From Nephrocerus scutellatus (lineage: Eukaryota > Arthropoda > Insecta > Diptera > Pipunculidae), in assembly GCA_947095585.1 (NCBI GenBank), contig OX352762.1, forward strand, positions 50,485,843 through 50,549,842: a DNA stretch of 64,000 nucleotides, given 5' to 3'. Made by a program: the position numbers and the translations under genes. This document shows positions 34,123 through 44,058 of the stretch, piece by piece. The notes under the pieces were generated by a model that was not told where the DNA came from, did no database searches, and saw nothing but the letters and a program-made list of their open reading frames with translations. The number at the start of each line of letters is the position of its first letter. Positions within the stretch are counted from its first letter, which is position 1.

Positions 34123-35070
34123 GATAAAGGCCTGAGATCCAAAAAGAACCGATGTGAGCTGTTAAAATCGGGTGTTGTTGTTGCTGTAGGGATACGTGAA
34201 AACAAAATGTTTAAGTTGTGGTTCAAGGTGGTCGCAGATGAATCTTTTTTGAATATTGCAGCCAATGATACCAAAAGTTCATCAGCAGGTGATATCAACT
34301 TGTGGCATGAGCGTCTCTGCCACCAAAATATTAAGCAAGTGAAAAAGTTTTTATCTACGATTAATATATCTGTTCCTGATGATACATCATTTTTTTGTGC
34401 GGCATGCGCTATGGGAAAAAGTCATCGATTACCATACGCAAGAAGTATTAACAGGGCTACGAAGCCAAGAGAATTGGTGCATTGCGATTTATGTGGCCCC
34501 ATGCATGTGACATCATATGGAGGATCGAGGTATTTCTTATTATTCAAAGATGATTTCTCTAATTTTCGCCATGTATTTTTTATAAAACAAAAAACCGAAG
34601 TAACAAAGCTGATAGAAAGTTACATCAAGCAAGTGGAAATTGACACAGGTTATTATGTTAAGTCGCTTCGAACTGACAATGGACTTGAATTTATTAACAA
34701 AGATGTTCAGTCTTTACTGAGAACTCGCGGCATACACCATCAAAAAACAGTGCCATATACTCCTCAACAAAACGGCCGTGCGGAGCGTGATATGCGTACA
34801 CTAGTAGAGGCAGCGAGATCGATGTTACACGGTAGAAATCTAAATGTTAAACTGTGGGCTGAAGCTGTTAATACGGCTTCCCATGTTTTAAATAGAAGTG
34901 GTCCGTGCCAGTTTTCACACAAAACACTGTTTGAGCTATGGTTTAATAAGTCGCCTAATAATTTAGAATTTAAAGTATTCGGTAGTGAAGTGTTCATGCA
35001 TGTTCCCGACGAAAAAAGAAAAAAAATGGCAACAGAAATCGAAAAGAGGAATTTGGGTCGGTTATGGTGA
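34123..35070 (+). pseudogene. Copia unit 2: integrase
   Basis: Same content as unit 1: HHCC head, then the DDE core with LRTDNGLEF and QQNGRAERD. It is lost at the same A-run near 35,025. At nucleotide level there is a g for a in the preceding stretch (aaatcgggtg versus aaatcaggtg near 34,168). Confidence 0.88.
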
Positions 35071-36889
35071 TAAAACAAAAGGACATCGAATTCTTTTGGA
35101 CGGCTGTAGAACAGTAAAAATTTCACGTGACTTATTGTTTAATGAAAGATGTGTTTCAAAGAAAAAAGAAGACGGTCAAAACGCTGACGCCACATTTTCA
35201 GGGATATTCGACATCCAAACTAGCGATAAAGAAGATGAAGAATCTATTGATACATCAAAGCCTAATGCACTTGTCGAGAGTGAACAAGACGTGTTCGATA
35301 AACCAACAGTAAGCGATTACAGTTGTTCTGTAAATGAAATGACGGCAACGGAAATGGATGACGGCAATAAAAGTAATATACTCAGGGATTCTGGTGAGTT
35401 AGAAAATGCTTCAGAAAACTCAATAAAAAATAGATTACGCAAAAGAAAACAAACAAACATCGTAATATCTGAAGTTTTTGCTTTTGTCGCCGAATTAATA
35501 GAACCGAGCAGTTATGAGAATGCGATTCAGTCACATATATCAAAGAAGTGGAAGCTTGCCATGGAAGAGGGAATTTCAAGTTTATTAGAGAATAATACGT
35601 GGAGGCTAGTTGATTTGCCGATAAACAGAAAAGCCATAGATAATAAATGGGTGTATAAATTAAAACTGTCTGTAAATGGTGAAGTAAGCAGGCACAAAGC
35701 CCGTTTGGTTGTAAAGGGTTTCAATCAAAAGTTTGGTCTAGATTATTTAGAAACATTTAGTCCTGTAGTTAAATTTTCTTCATTGAGAATGATTCTAGCC
35801 ATAGCTGCAGCAAAAAATCTAAAATTATTTCAATTCGATATAAAAACGGCATTTTTAAATGGTGAACTTCACGAGCACATATATATGGTACAACCCAAGG
35901 GCTACGATGATAAAAGCGGAAAGGTGTGTAAATTGCTAAAAAGCCTTTATGGCTTGAAGCAGTCATCAAGATGTTGGAATAGGAAGTTTAGCAACTTTCT
36001 CCAAAAGTTTAAATTTAAGGCCAGCGCATCTGATCCATGCGTATTTGTTAGCAATTCTAAAGAAAAAAACATGTTGCTGGCAATTTATATTGATGATGGA
36101 TTACTGGCCGCCTCATGCAAAGAGGATGTAGACGTGTTTCTCTAATGTTTAAAGCAGGATTTTGAGATAACACATGACGTTGCTGATTACTTCCTAGGAT
36201 TGGAAATAATACACAGAAAGGATGGTGCAGTGTTAATACATCAAGCAGCGTATGCCCGAAAGCTGTTAAGAAAATTTAACATGGAACATGCCAAAGCTGT
36301 GTCAACACCGTGTGAAAAGCTATCAAGTAACATCAACAGAGGTGTTTACGAGGGGCAATATCCTTTTCGCGAAGCGGTCGGAAGCCTTATGTATCTGGCT
36401 GTCGCCACTAGACCTGATATTTTGTTTGCTATTGGCTGTGTTAGCAGACATTTGGAACAACCGAATGAAGCAGATATTGGCGCAGTGAAGCTTATCTTTA
36501 AATACATTAAAGGCACCATTAATCACGGTATCTTTTACAGTAATGTGAACCAATTATTTTTAAATTGTTTTAGTGATGCTGACTATGCGGGTGATATAGA
36601 AACAAGGCGATCGACAAGCGGTCTGGCTGTGCTACTATGTGGTGGAGCAATATCTTGGCAGTCGCAGCGTCAGAAATGCGTTGCATTATCCACAACTGAA
36701 TCGGAGCATGTTGCAGCATCCGAAGCTATAAAGGACCTGATATGGTTGCAAAAACTTTTACAGGAGCTAACACAAAACCAAAACTTGACATCTACTTTAT
36801 ACATGGATAACCAGAGTGCTATAAAGTTAATTAAAATCCTGAATTTCACAAACGCACAAAACATATTGACGTGCGATATCACTTCATAA
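34985..36889 (+). pseudogene. Copia unit 2: RT and RNase H, uninterrupted
   Basis: RT frame 34,985-36,145 with WRLVDLP, FDIKTAFLNGELHE and YIDDGLL, an in-frame TAA, then RNase H at 36,200-36,889 with CFSDADYAGD, TESEHVAASEA and MDNQSAIKL, ending at the same late frameshift as unit 1. ADILTKPLF follows in another frame at about 36,945. This unit shows the RNase H without the LINE, and so gives the empty site for the insertion in unit 1. Confidence 0.9.
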
Positions 36890-37192
36890 GAGAAATTTAC
36901 GAAGATAATTTGTTTAAATTAGAATATATTTCTTCTGAAGAACAAACAGCAGATATATTAACAAAGCCATTGTTTAAAGAAAAGTTTCATAAGTTTAAAA
37001 GTGCTTTAAATATATTTTCGTTAGAAGATTTTCGTAAATAATTAAAGTTATACTTAACTAATGTAAATTTTAATTTTCAATATCTTTTTGAACTTCTGTT
37101 TTTAAAAGTTAATACGTTAATGTAAATGTAAATTTTGAACAGACTTTTTGAATCTCTATTGTTTTTAAAGATTATGTAGACAAAAGTGGAAG

Positions 37193-37367
37193 TGTTAAAA
37201 TTACCAAAAAAGGAATATAGTATTTGTCAACATAACATGTATTTTACTACATTCTTGTAATTTCACTACTGTCATATACTACATTTATATTTTAATAAAA
37301 CTCGTTCAGTTCGCGTTTGAATCTCTTGTACTTCAGAGTTCTTTCTTTTTGCTCGCAAATTTTCACA
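37193..37367 (+). repeat. Copia LTR c
   Basis: 175 bp. Differs from LTR b in gttcgcgtttgaatctc versus gttcgcttttgactctc. Followed by the gtacc target duplication. Confidence 0.93.
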
Positions 37368-38091
37368 GTACCCACTTCAGGTAGTAGTCCCAAAGATTTC
37401 TGAGGTGTTCCTCCACTCTTCGGGCAGCTATCTCGGGAGAGCGGGAAACTGTATACGTTATGGAGTCATCCGCGAAGAGCATAGTCCTTGTTCCGGCTGT
37501 ATTTGTGGGTTGATCCGCCGTGAAGATGCTATACAGGACTGGTCCAAGTCTGGAACCTTGAGGAACTCCGGCGTTGTTCCTTTTCCTTGTCGATGGGCGG
37601 TCGTACACCTGTACAAAGAAGACCCTGTTAAAAAGAAAATTTTTAATTATTTTTACAATATATTTGGGGAAACCAAAACTAATAAGCTTGTACAGGAGCC
37701 CGTTTATCCAGACACTATCGAAAGCTTTTTCGATGTCTAGCAAACAGGCCACTGTACTACTTTTGACGTTCAGTCCTTTAGTGACGTCACTGTGAAGCTT
37801 CAGCAGAGGGTGCAGCGTAGAGTGCTTCTCTCGGAAAACGTACTGAAAGGAAGGAATAAGATTTCTTTCCGTACAAAACGTATTGATCTTTTTACGGATC
37901 AATGATTCCAATACTTTACTGATACAACACAGTAGAGCTATTGGACGGTAACCAGTTACGCTGGAGCGGTCAGTTTTCTTGTGTACTGGTACAACCTTGG
38001 CCATCTTCCAGTTGTCCAGAAAGTAGCCATTGTATAGGCAATTGTTGAAAATGATGGTTAACATCAAAATTGCCATACCCGGTAACTTTTT
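37368..38091 (-). pseudogene. Jockey-like LINE J, RT palm part
   Basis: Open frame on the minus strand 37,363-38,076 (237 aa). Motifs: NWKMAKVVPVHKK, SVTGYRPIALLCCISKV, CLLDIEKAFDSVW (first catalytic Asp), NNAGVPQGSRLGPVLYS and MLFADDSITY (catalytic FADD). The frame runs into LTR c at KWVL and continues at 26,768 on the other side. Its N-terminal side runs into the LOA-like insertion and resumes at 41,752. The RT palm looks intact in itself. Confidence 0.88.
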
Positions 38092-38225
38092 ATTTTATTT
38101 ATTATTATTATTATTGTTTGGTGGGCTGAAGAGCCTGGTACACTACGACCTAGAAATCTATTGTGCATCCCAGATGATTACCACTTTATGTGGTGGCTTA
38201 GTTCCTTAATGAGTGCCATTACGTC

Positions 38226-39040
38226 TTACAGTTCGATTGAAATGACATTCTGTCCTGGGACTGTGTAAGCCTTGAGGTACTTGAGTCTTTTCCTTATAAG
38301 AGCATCACACATGAACAATATGTCTTCTGGCGATTCTTTTGCCTTGTTGCAGAACCGGCAGCTGTCCGTCTGGGATTTTCCCATTTTCAATAGGTGGCTG
38401 TTGAATGGGCCGTGTCCCGTTATGTACCAGACTAGAGATCTGAGTGCATGACGGTTCAGCTTAATTGCCTTGTCTATATGTACAATGTTGTACTTGAGAA
38501 GCCTTTTGGTATGTTTCATCCATGTTGACGATGCCCATTCAGCTTCGATGGCATTGTTAGCCCACTCTTTAATTTTGTTTTTGAGGTGGCTAAGGGAGTA
38601 AGCAATGCTTGGTTCCGGCCCAATGAAGGTACCTTCTGCGCCTTCTCTTGCGCAGAGATCTGCTCGTTCCCTGCAATGCCTGAGTGCCCTGGGGACCACA
38701 TAAGGGTGATTTTATTAGTTTTGGCCAATTGTTTTAAGTGGCAGTAGCAGCTCCACGTTGTTCTTGTGTTGAAAGTAGGACCTTTTAGTGCAAGTAGTGC
38801 GGCCTGGCTATCTGAGATCATGTAAATCTCAGTTCTTCTGTATTTTCTTTTAGTGCATTCCAAGATGCAGGCTTCAAGTGAAATTGTTTCTGCCTGGAAA
38901 ACGGTTGGGGAGTTGCCTAGGGGTATTCGCAGTGTGGTTCTGGGTCCGAATACTCCTGCTCCTGTTCCTGTATCTGTTTTAGATCCATCTGTGTACCAGA
39001 TGGATGCATGATGGGGGGGGGTTATTGATGATATTTCCAA
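38226..39040 (-). pseudogene. LOA-like RNase H and C-terminal knuckle
   Basis: Two overlapping frames. 38,516-39,040 has IWYTDGSKTDTGTGAGVFG (first Asp), QAETISLEACI (Glu), YMISDSQAALLAL (Asp) and LMWSPGHSGIAGNE (His), a canonical RNase H set. A frameshift leads to 38,226-38,699, which has YLLKMGKSQTDSCRFCNKAKESPEDILFMC in pieces (CX2C...C), the cysteine motif at the end of R1/I/LOA-type ORF2. 3' UTR follows. Confidence 0.85.
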
Positions 39041-40221
39041 CGTTCGGGAATTCTAACCAAGAATTTCCTTTGGAAATCAGTTGTTTTCATCATTGAGTCT
39101 GATTGTAGGACAATACCATGATCCGAGTTAATTTTGGAGATGATGTTTGTATGTCCTGGTCTATTGGATTTAACCTGGTTGTGTATATTGAGATTAGAGA
39201 GTCTTAAGCCAGCTTCTTTTTTAATGTGTATGTGAAGTGGTGTTATTCCTATAATTTTCTCGAGGGCTGCCGTAGAGCAGGTCTTTATGGCACCTGTTGC
39301 ACTAAGACAGATGAGTCTTTGTATCTTATTGAGTTTTGAGCGTGTCTTAAATTGCTCTGTTTTTGGCCACCATATCAAGGCTGCGTATGTCAGCCTAGGT
39401 CTGATAATGCTCTGGTATAGCCAAAGAGTCATTTGCGGGCTGATTCCCCACGTTTTGTTGAACATGCGTTGGCATGTGAAGTAAGCTTTATTAGCTTTGT
39501 TAATAATGTACATCATATGAGAGTTCCATGTCAGTTTTTGATCGAATATAACTCCCAGATATTTGGCCTCCGGCATTATTTGGAGGACCTTGCCTTGGAA
39601 ATTTATAATGGGAAGATTTATTTTTCTCCTCTTTGTGAAGATGGTGCACACTATCTTGTCTGGGTTGACACTTAGGTTCACCTCTTTACACCAATCGTTT
39701 ACTAGTTTGAGAGCAATTTGCATCCGTTCTGCTATCGTACTCTCGAATTTGCCACGGACCATAAGGACGAGGTCATCCGCATAGCCAATATTGGTAATAT
39801 GATAATTCTTAAGCCTTGAGAGTAACTGGTCCATCACCAGCAGCCACAAAAGAGGTGACAGGACTCCACCTTGTGGGCAGCCTCTAGTTGCCGCTACTGT
39901 GATGGCTTCGTCGCCGAATGAGGCCCGAATTCTCCTACCCCTTAGCATGCTTATAACCCAACCTATGATTGAGGATTCTACACCCTTGTTTCTGGCTTGT
40001 GATTGAATCACTTCGGAGTTAGTGTTGTCAAAAGCGCCTTGAATGTCTATGAAGGCACATATTAACATTTCTTTGTTCCGAAGTGTATCTTCGATTTCGT
40101 CTGTCAGCTCGTGCAGTGTAGTTTCTGTTGATTTCCCTGTCTGATATGCATGCTGGCTGGGGTTTAGTGGGTTAATTTGGAGTGCATTAGATTTAATGTG
40201 GTGACATAGTATCTTCTCCAT
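39022..40221 (-). pseudogene. LOA-like reverse transcriptase
   Basis: 399 codons. RT motifs: QHAYQTGKSTETTLHEL, CAFIDIQGAFDNTNS (catalytic Asp), TRGCPQGGVLSPLLWLLV, NIGYADDLVLM (catalytic YADD) and CTIFTKRRK, then AKYLGVIFDQKLTWNSH, the thumb. All recognisable catalytic residues are in place. The preceding finger motifs are in a different frame (40,193-40,411), so a frameshift separates them. Confidence 0.88.
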
Positions 40222-41038
40222 GGATTTGAGTAGAAATGAAGATAGGCTGATTGGTCTGTATGACCCGTATCTTCGGGAGTTTTTTACCAGCCTTTGGTAG
40301 GAATATAACTCGCACTTCTCTCCAGCACCTTGGGACGTATTCTAGGTTATAGTTGGCTCTGTAGAGTTTCACGAGCAAAGATTCTATCGGATGGAGCCCA
40401 CGTTGCATCAAAATTGGGTAGACCCCGTCACCTCCAGGGGATTTTAGTGGGTCGAATGAATTTTCAGCCCAGCGGACTCCTTCAATGGAAAATATGTTTT
40501 TTGAGCGCCTCTAGGCCTCGATTGGTATGATATAAGGATGTGAGTTTATGTCCTCGTTTTCCTCATTGTTACCCAGTATTAAGCAGTCTGGGAAGTGGCT
40601 ATTTACCAGGCAGGTGAGTGTTTCATACCTTGAGGTTGTCTTTTATCCGTTAGGTTTTTTGACAGACCCGAGTGAATTTGTGTGGTCGAGGTATAGAGCC
40701 TTGTGAAGTCGACACGCTGTTGGTAGTTTGTCGATGCTTTCACAAAATTCTCTCCAGCTGTTATGTTTGCTGCTTCTTACTGCCGCGTTGTATTTTGTGA
40801 GAGAAGTTCGATAGGCCGTCCAAATGTTTGTTCGTTTGGCCTTGTTGAACATTTTTCGGACATCTCTTCTCTTAGCCTCGAGATCATGGTTCCACCAGGG
40901 AACGTCTCTTGTACCTTTGACTCGGACTGCAGGACAGCTTGTGTGATTTATGATTGCCTCGGTAAGGTCGTTGGCTGTGGAGTCTAGGTAGGCTATCGAG
41001 TTTATTCGGGTACTAATACCAGTCAAGTTTAATTGCAG

Positions 41039-41742
41039 TTAGTCTTGAAAGACTTGCCAATTGATGTGTTTGGGGGTTCTTATAATGGATTCAACCCTAT
41101 TGGGAGTTTCTACATTAAATTTTATGTACATGTGGTCTGATAGCGATGCCTCTTTCATAACATGCCAATTACGGATTGCGCTGGCCGTACCCTTATCCGA
41201 TAGAGTAAGGTCCAGAACTTCTCTCCTTATGGCGTTTATGAAAGTTGCATCACTTCCCACGTTGTTTATAATTACGTTAGTAGATAGACAGTAATTAAGA
41301 AGTAACTCACCTCTTGTGTTAGTGTCGGTGCTTCCCCAGACTTCGTGGTGTGCGTTTGCGTCACATCCGATCAGAAATTTTTGGTTGTGAGCTATGCAGT
41401 ATTCAACGAAGCTCTGTGTGGTTTTTGGTGGCGATTCTTCATCATCTCCCGGTAAATAGGCAGCGGTAAAGTTGATGATGCTCGTGCAGCCTTGAGTAGT
41501 ATGCGTCTCTAAGGAGATCGCAGTTAAGTCTCTGGAAATAGATTGATTTATAGTGTAGGTGTTGTATTGGTGGCGACATAGGATAGCTGTCCTTGGCCTC
41601 TCGTCACCTTTGCTATAGATCAACTTACCTATTTTATTGCGGATACCCTGGATTCTACCTTTGTTGGTCCATGGCTCCTGAATAAGAGCGATGTCCCAGT
41701 TATGAGCCACAAAGAGTTGGCAGAGGTTGGCAGTGGCTGCCT
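41039..41742 (-). pseudogene. LOA-like AP-endonuclease domain
   Basis: The frame begins AATANLCQLFVAHN and carries IALIQEPW (metal-binding Glu), NFTAAYLPGDDEE, FLIGCDANAHHEVWG (the catalytic Asp-Ala-Asn variant of GDxN typical of R1/LOA/I groups), VLDLTLSD and ASLSDHMYI (SDH motif). The first codons upstream, FLLKKLQ, belong partly to LINE J, since the truncated LINE joins J in frame. It ends at a TAA; the same frame goes on at 41,026. Confidence 0.85.
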
Positions 41743-41792
41743 GTAACTTTTTAAGCAAAAAGTTAGAAATCCCATCTGTGCCTGATGATTTT
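41743..41792 (-). pseudogene. LINE J sliver between two insertions
   Basis: About 50 bp of LINE J RT (SSGTDGISNFLLKK on the minus strand). It lies between the LOA-like LINE and the Helentron-like element and ties both insertion sites to one original reading frame. Confidence 0.85.
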
Positions 41793-42333
41793 TAAATTCT
41801 CTATATTAACTTCGCGTGCCCGTGTGTTTGTGGGTTTGTGTGTTGTGGAATCTTGCGATCAATTTTTAACCCACTTCCCAAGGCCTGATTTTATTGAAAT
41901 TTTGCACACATGTGTATTTGGTGACAATACTTTCCATTAAAATTTGAGGCCCCTCGGACCTCGGGGTCGGGGGGCTCCCATACAAATATTTTACAAAATT
42001 TTACTCGATTTTCTTCAAATTTTATACACATGTGTATCTCTGATATACAACAATTTTTGTAAAAATTTTGGAGACCCCGGACCCGGGTTCGTAGGGCCCC
42101 ATAACTTTTATTTAAAAAAATTTACCCGATTTCCTTCAAACCTAATACACATGTGTATCTCCGATAGACAACACTTTTTGTAAAAAATTTGGAGACTCCG
42201 GGCCCGAGTTCGTGGGGCCCCATAACTTTTTTTAAAAAAAATTAACCCAATTTTCTTCAAATTTTAACACATACCCATCTCTTATTAGAGAATTTACATG
42301 AAAAATTGTATTTTTATGGGTTGTTTTTTTTTT
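41793..42333 (+). mobile_element. Helentron-like element inserted in LINE J
   Basis: Starts ttaaattctctatattaactt and ends tttttatgggttg plus a T-run. It has the 3' sub-terminal tagagaattta and three related internal blocks of about 120 bp (acccgattttcttcaaat...cacatgtgtat). The interrupted LINE frame shows that the target was a short T-run in gatga(T)nGAG, with no duplication visible outside the T-run. This lack of duplication fits Helitron-type transposition. No ORF. Confidence 0.75.
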
Positions 42334-42830
42334 GAGTTTCCACTCATAATCAAATCGTTGACAACAGCTGGTCCGGTAAACATATCGACGTCTACAGGTG
42401 CGTTGGCGGGATTTTCTTCACTGAACTGCATTATAGTATTTCCTGGAGAAGTGGTGTCTTCCACAAGACTTTCAACCTCTTCCAAGAAATCTGGAAGATG
42501 CGTTGGTGGTCGGTCCGTAAAGCTCCTTTCAAAATGGCAGGCAAAGGCTTCCGCTTTTTCAGCAGCGCTGGATACTGTTCGATCTTCAATGGTGATAATC
42601 TCTGGAATGGAAATACGCTTTCCAACCAGAGAGTTCAGCTTCCTAAAAGCATCAGGGCCTGGTTTGATGTCCTGGAGCCGTTTGGTCAGTTCATCTTCCA
42701 CGCGATCTTCCTGTAGTTTTTCTAGTTCTTCCGTTCTATTTAGAATTTCTATTCTTTGTTCGATATCGCTCATCATTTTTTGTACAAGTGTTTCTACTTG
42801 TTTCTTTTTTAAAGTAGTCATGTGTTTAAT
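42334..42830 (-). pseudogene. LINE J, region before the RT palm
   Basis: Frame 42,294-42,821 (LINE part to about 42,340). It contains a charged helical stretch (KKQVETLVQKMMSDIEQRIE), DAFRKLNSLVGKRI, AEAFACHFERSF and GPAVVNDLIMSGNSK, the linker before the RT of jockey-type elements. The next residues (SSGTDGIS) are at 41,790, beyond the Helentron-like insert. No AP-endonuclease domain is found upstream, so the LINE copy starts here or lost it. Confidence 0.8.
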
Positions 42831-43034
42831 TATTTTCTTTGTTCTTTATCAGTATTGAGTCGTTACTACTAAACTCCTCCCAGCTTTTCTTCAAGCCTTC
42901 TTTCTTATTTTGTAAAGAATTCAAAGTCTTTCTAATCGAACTGTCTTTTTATAATTATTGTAAAAAGTTTCTAAAGGCTTACCGAAGTCAAACTGTTTAT
43001 CAAACAGTTTTTCATCCGCGTTTACCTCAGGCAT
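42831..43034 (-). pseudogene. Possible gag N-terminal fragment
   Basis: From a methionine at 43,034 the minus strand reads MPEVNADEKLFDKQFD and YNNYKK, then, after a frameshift, LNSLQNKKEGLKKSWEEF, to a stop at about 42,836. The pattern of short helices with a WxxF near the end resembles the start of gag proteins of insect LTR elements. This is a weak, motif-free resemblance. Confidence 0.3.
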
Positions 43035-43069
43035 TTTTTGTTCAATTGTTCAGATAGTCACAAATTGTC

Positions 43070-43560
43070 CACGTAGATTATAGTTCAAATTGTCAAATTA
43101 TAGACAAAAATTTCCACATAGTTTGTAGTTCAAATAAAGTAGTCACAGTTTTTCCGTATAAGTTCAAGTTCAACTTGTCACAATTTTCCACAAATAATTC
43201 AACTATTATAGTCACAGTTTTTCCACCGAGTTTAAATATTATAGTCACAATTTTCCACCGAGTCTAAATATTATAGTCACAGTTTTTTTCACCGAGTTTA
43301 AATATTATAGTCAGAGTTTTTCCACATATGGTTTAAATATTATAGTCACAGTTTTTCCACCGAGTCTAAATATTATAGTCACAGTTTTTTTCACCGAGTT
43401 TAAATATTATAGTCACAGTTTTTCCACATATGGTTTAAATATTATAGTCACAGTTTTTCCTCATATAGTTTAAATATTATAGTCACAGTTTATCCACATT
43501 TAGTGTAAATATTATAGTCACAGTTTTCCACAGAGTTTAAGTTCTAATAAATAGTAGCTC
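43070..43560. repeat. Minisatellite, ~33-bp units (about 12 copies)
   Basis: Units of the form aaatattatagtcacagtttttccaccgagttt recur from about 43,190 to 43,540, with more degenerate units from 43,070. Two variants alternate (ccgag and catatgg). Units differ by small indels. The array lies directly upstream, on the minus strand, of the gag-like start at 43,034. Confidence 0.88.
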
Positions 43561-43564
43561 GAAG

Positions 43565-44058
43565 GACCATTAAATGTTCGCGATATAAAAAGATTAGAAA
43601 ATAAAAAGAATAGAAGTACTGTTCAACCCGACGTCTTCAATCGAAGTGGTCATTTTTAATTTCTCAAAATTAAAATTAAAACTAATATGTATAACAATAA
43701 CAAAGTATTGCGAGAATCGCAATTGACAAAAAAAAGAAAATGATGACAATCAGCAAAAGTGTGGGAACGTTCCGCCAGTGCGAGAAGCGTACTCAGCAAA
43801 AAGTGTGGGAACGTTCCGCCAGTGCGAGAAGCGCACATAGCAAAAAGTGTGGGAACGTTTCGCCAGTGCGAGACGCGCACTCAGCAGATAATTTAAATAC
43901 ATAATTTTCAGCTTATGTCTGCGTCGTAGACAGGTTGTTTTGTTTTTGGGTTGCAGTGCTTCGTATTAGTTTTTACATATCAACACTTATAGTGGAATCA
44001 ATTATACTTTTGGTTAATAGAGAATTTACATGAACAATTTTTATGGGTTGTTTTTTTT
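43565..44058 (+). mobile_element. Helentron-like element, 3' part
   Basis: Matches 9,770-10,090 and, inverted, 7,338-7,632. It holds three tandem units of ~43 bp with gtgggaacgttccgcc at 43,757-43,890, then tagagaattta and tttttatgggttg at the 3' end. No coding sequence. Confidence 0.68.

Larger units (their letters stand above)
26769..37367 (+). mobile_element. Copia (Ty1/copia) tandem array: LTR-int-LTR-int-LTR
   Basis: Three 175-bp LTRs (tgttaaaatt...ttttcaca) bound two internal regions that are almost identical except for a LINE inserted in the first. A 5-bp target duplication, gtacc, flanks the whole array (26,764-26,768 and 37,368-37,372), so the array occupies one insertion site in LINE J. 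After each 5' LTR lies ggttatgtgcccaggc, resembling the initiator-tRNA-Met-derived primer site known for copia. A purine-rich aaaagtggaag precedes the LTRs at 32,702 and 37,193. Both internal regions carry the same coding lesions. Confidence 0.93.
38092..41742 (-). mobile_element. LOA-like LINE (endonuclease + RT + RNase H), 5'-truncated
   Basis: 3,651 bp with a 10-bp target duplication (gtaacttttt at 38,082-38,091 and 41,743-41,752) and a (TAA)n tail read on the minus strand at 38,115-38,092. Minus-strand domains in order: AP-endonuclease 41,742-41,045, linker 41,026-40,430, RT 40,411-39,022, RNase H 39,040-38,516, cysteine knuckle to 38,226. The RNase H and TAA tail point to the I/LOA group rather than jockey/CR1. 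There is an in-frame stop at about 41,040 and frameshifts near 40,420 and 39,030. ORF1 is absent through 5' truncation. Confidence 0.88.

Noticed and set aside
42298..42858. 186-aa + strand ORF rich in Ser/Phe
   Set aside because: Antisense to LINE J; the minus-strand frame carries the recognisable RT linker motifs.
43070..43560. CRISPR-like array
   Set aside because: Units are contiguous minisatellite repeats without unique spacers, in a eukaryotic genome.
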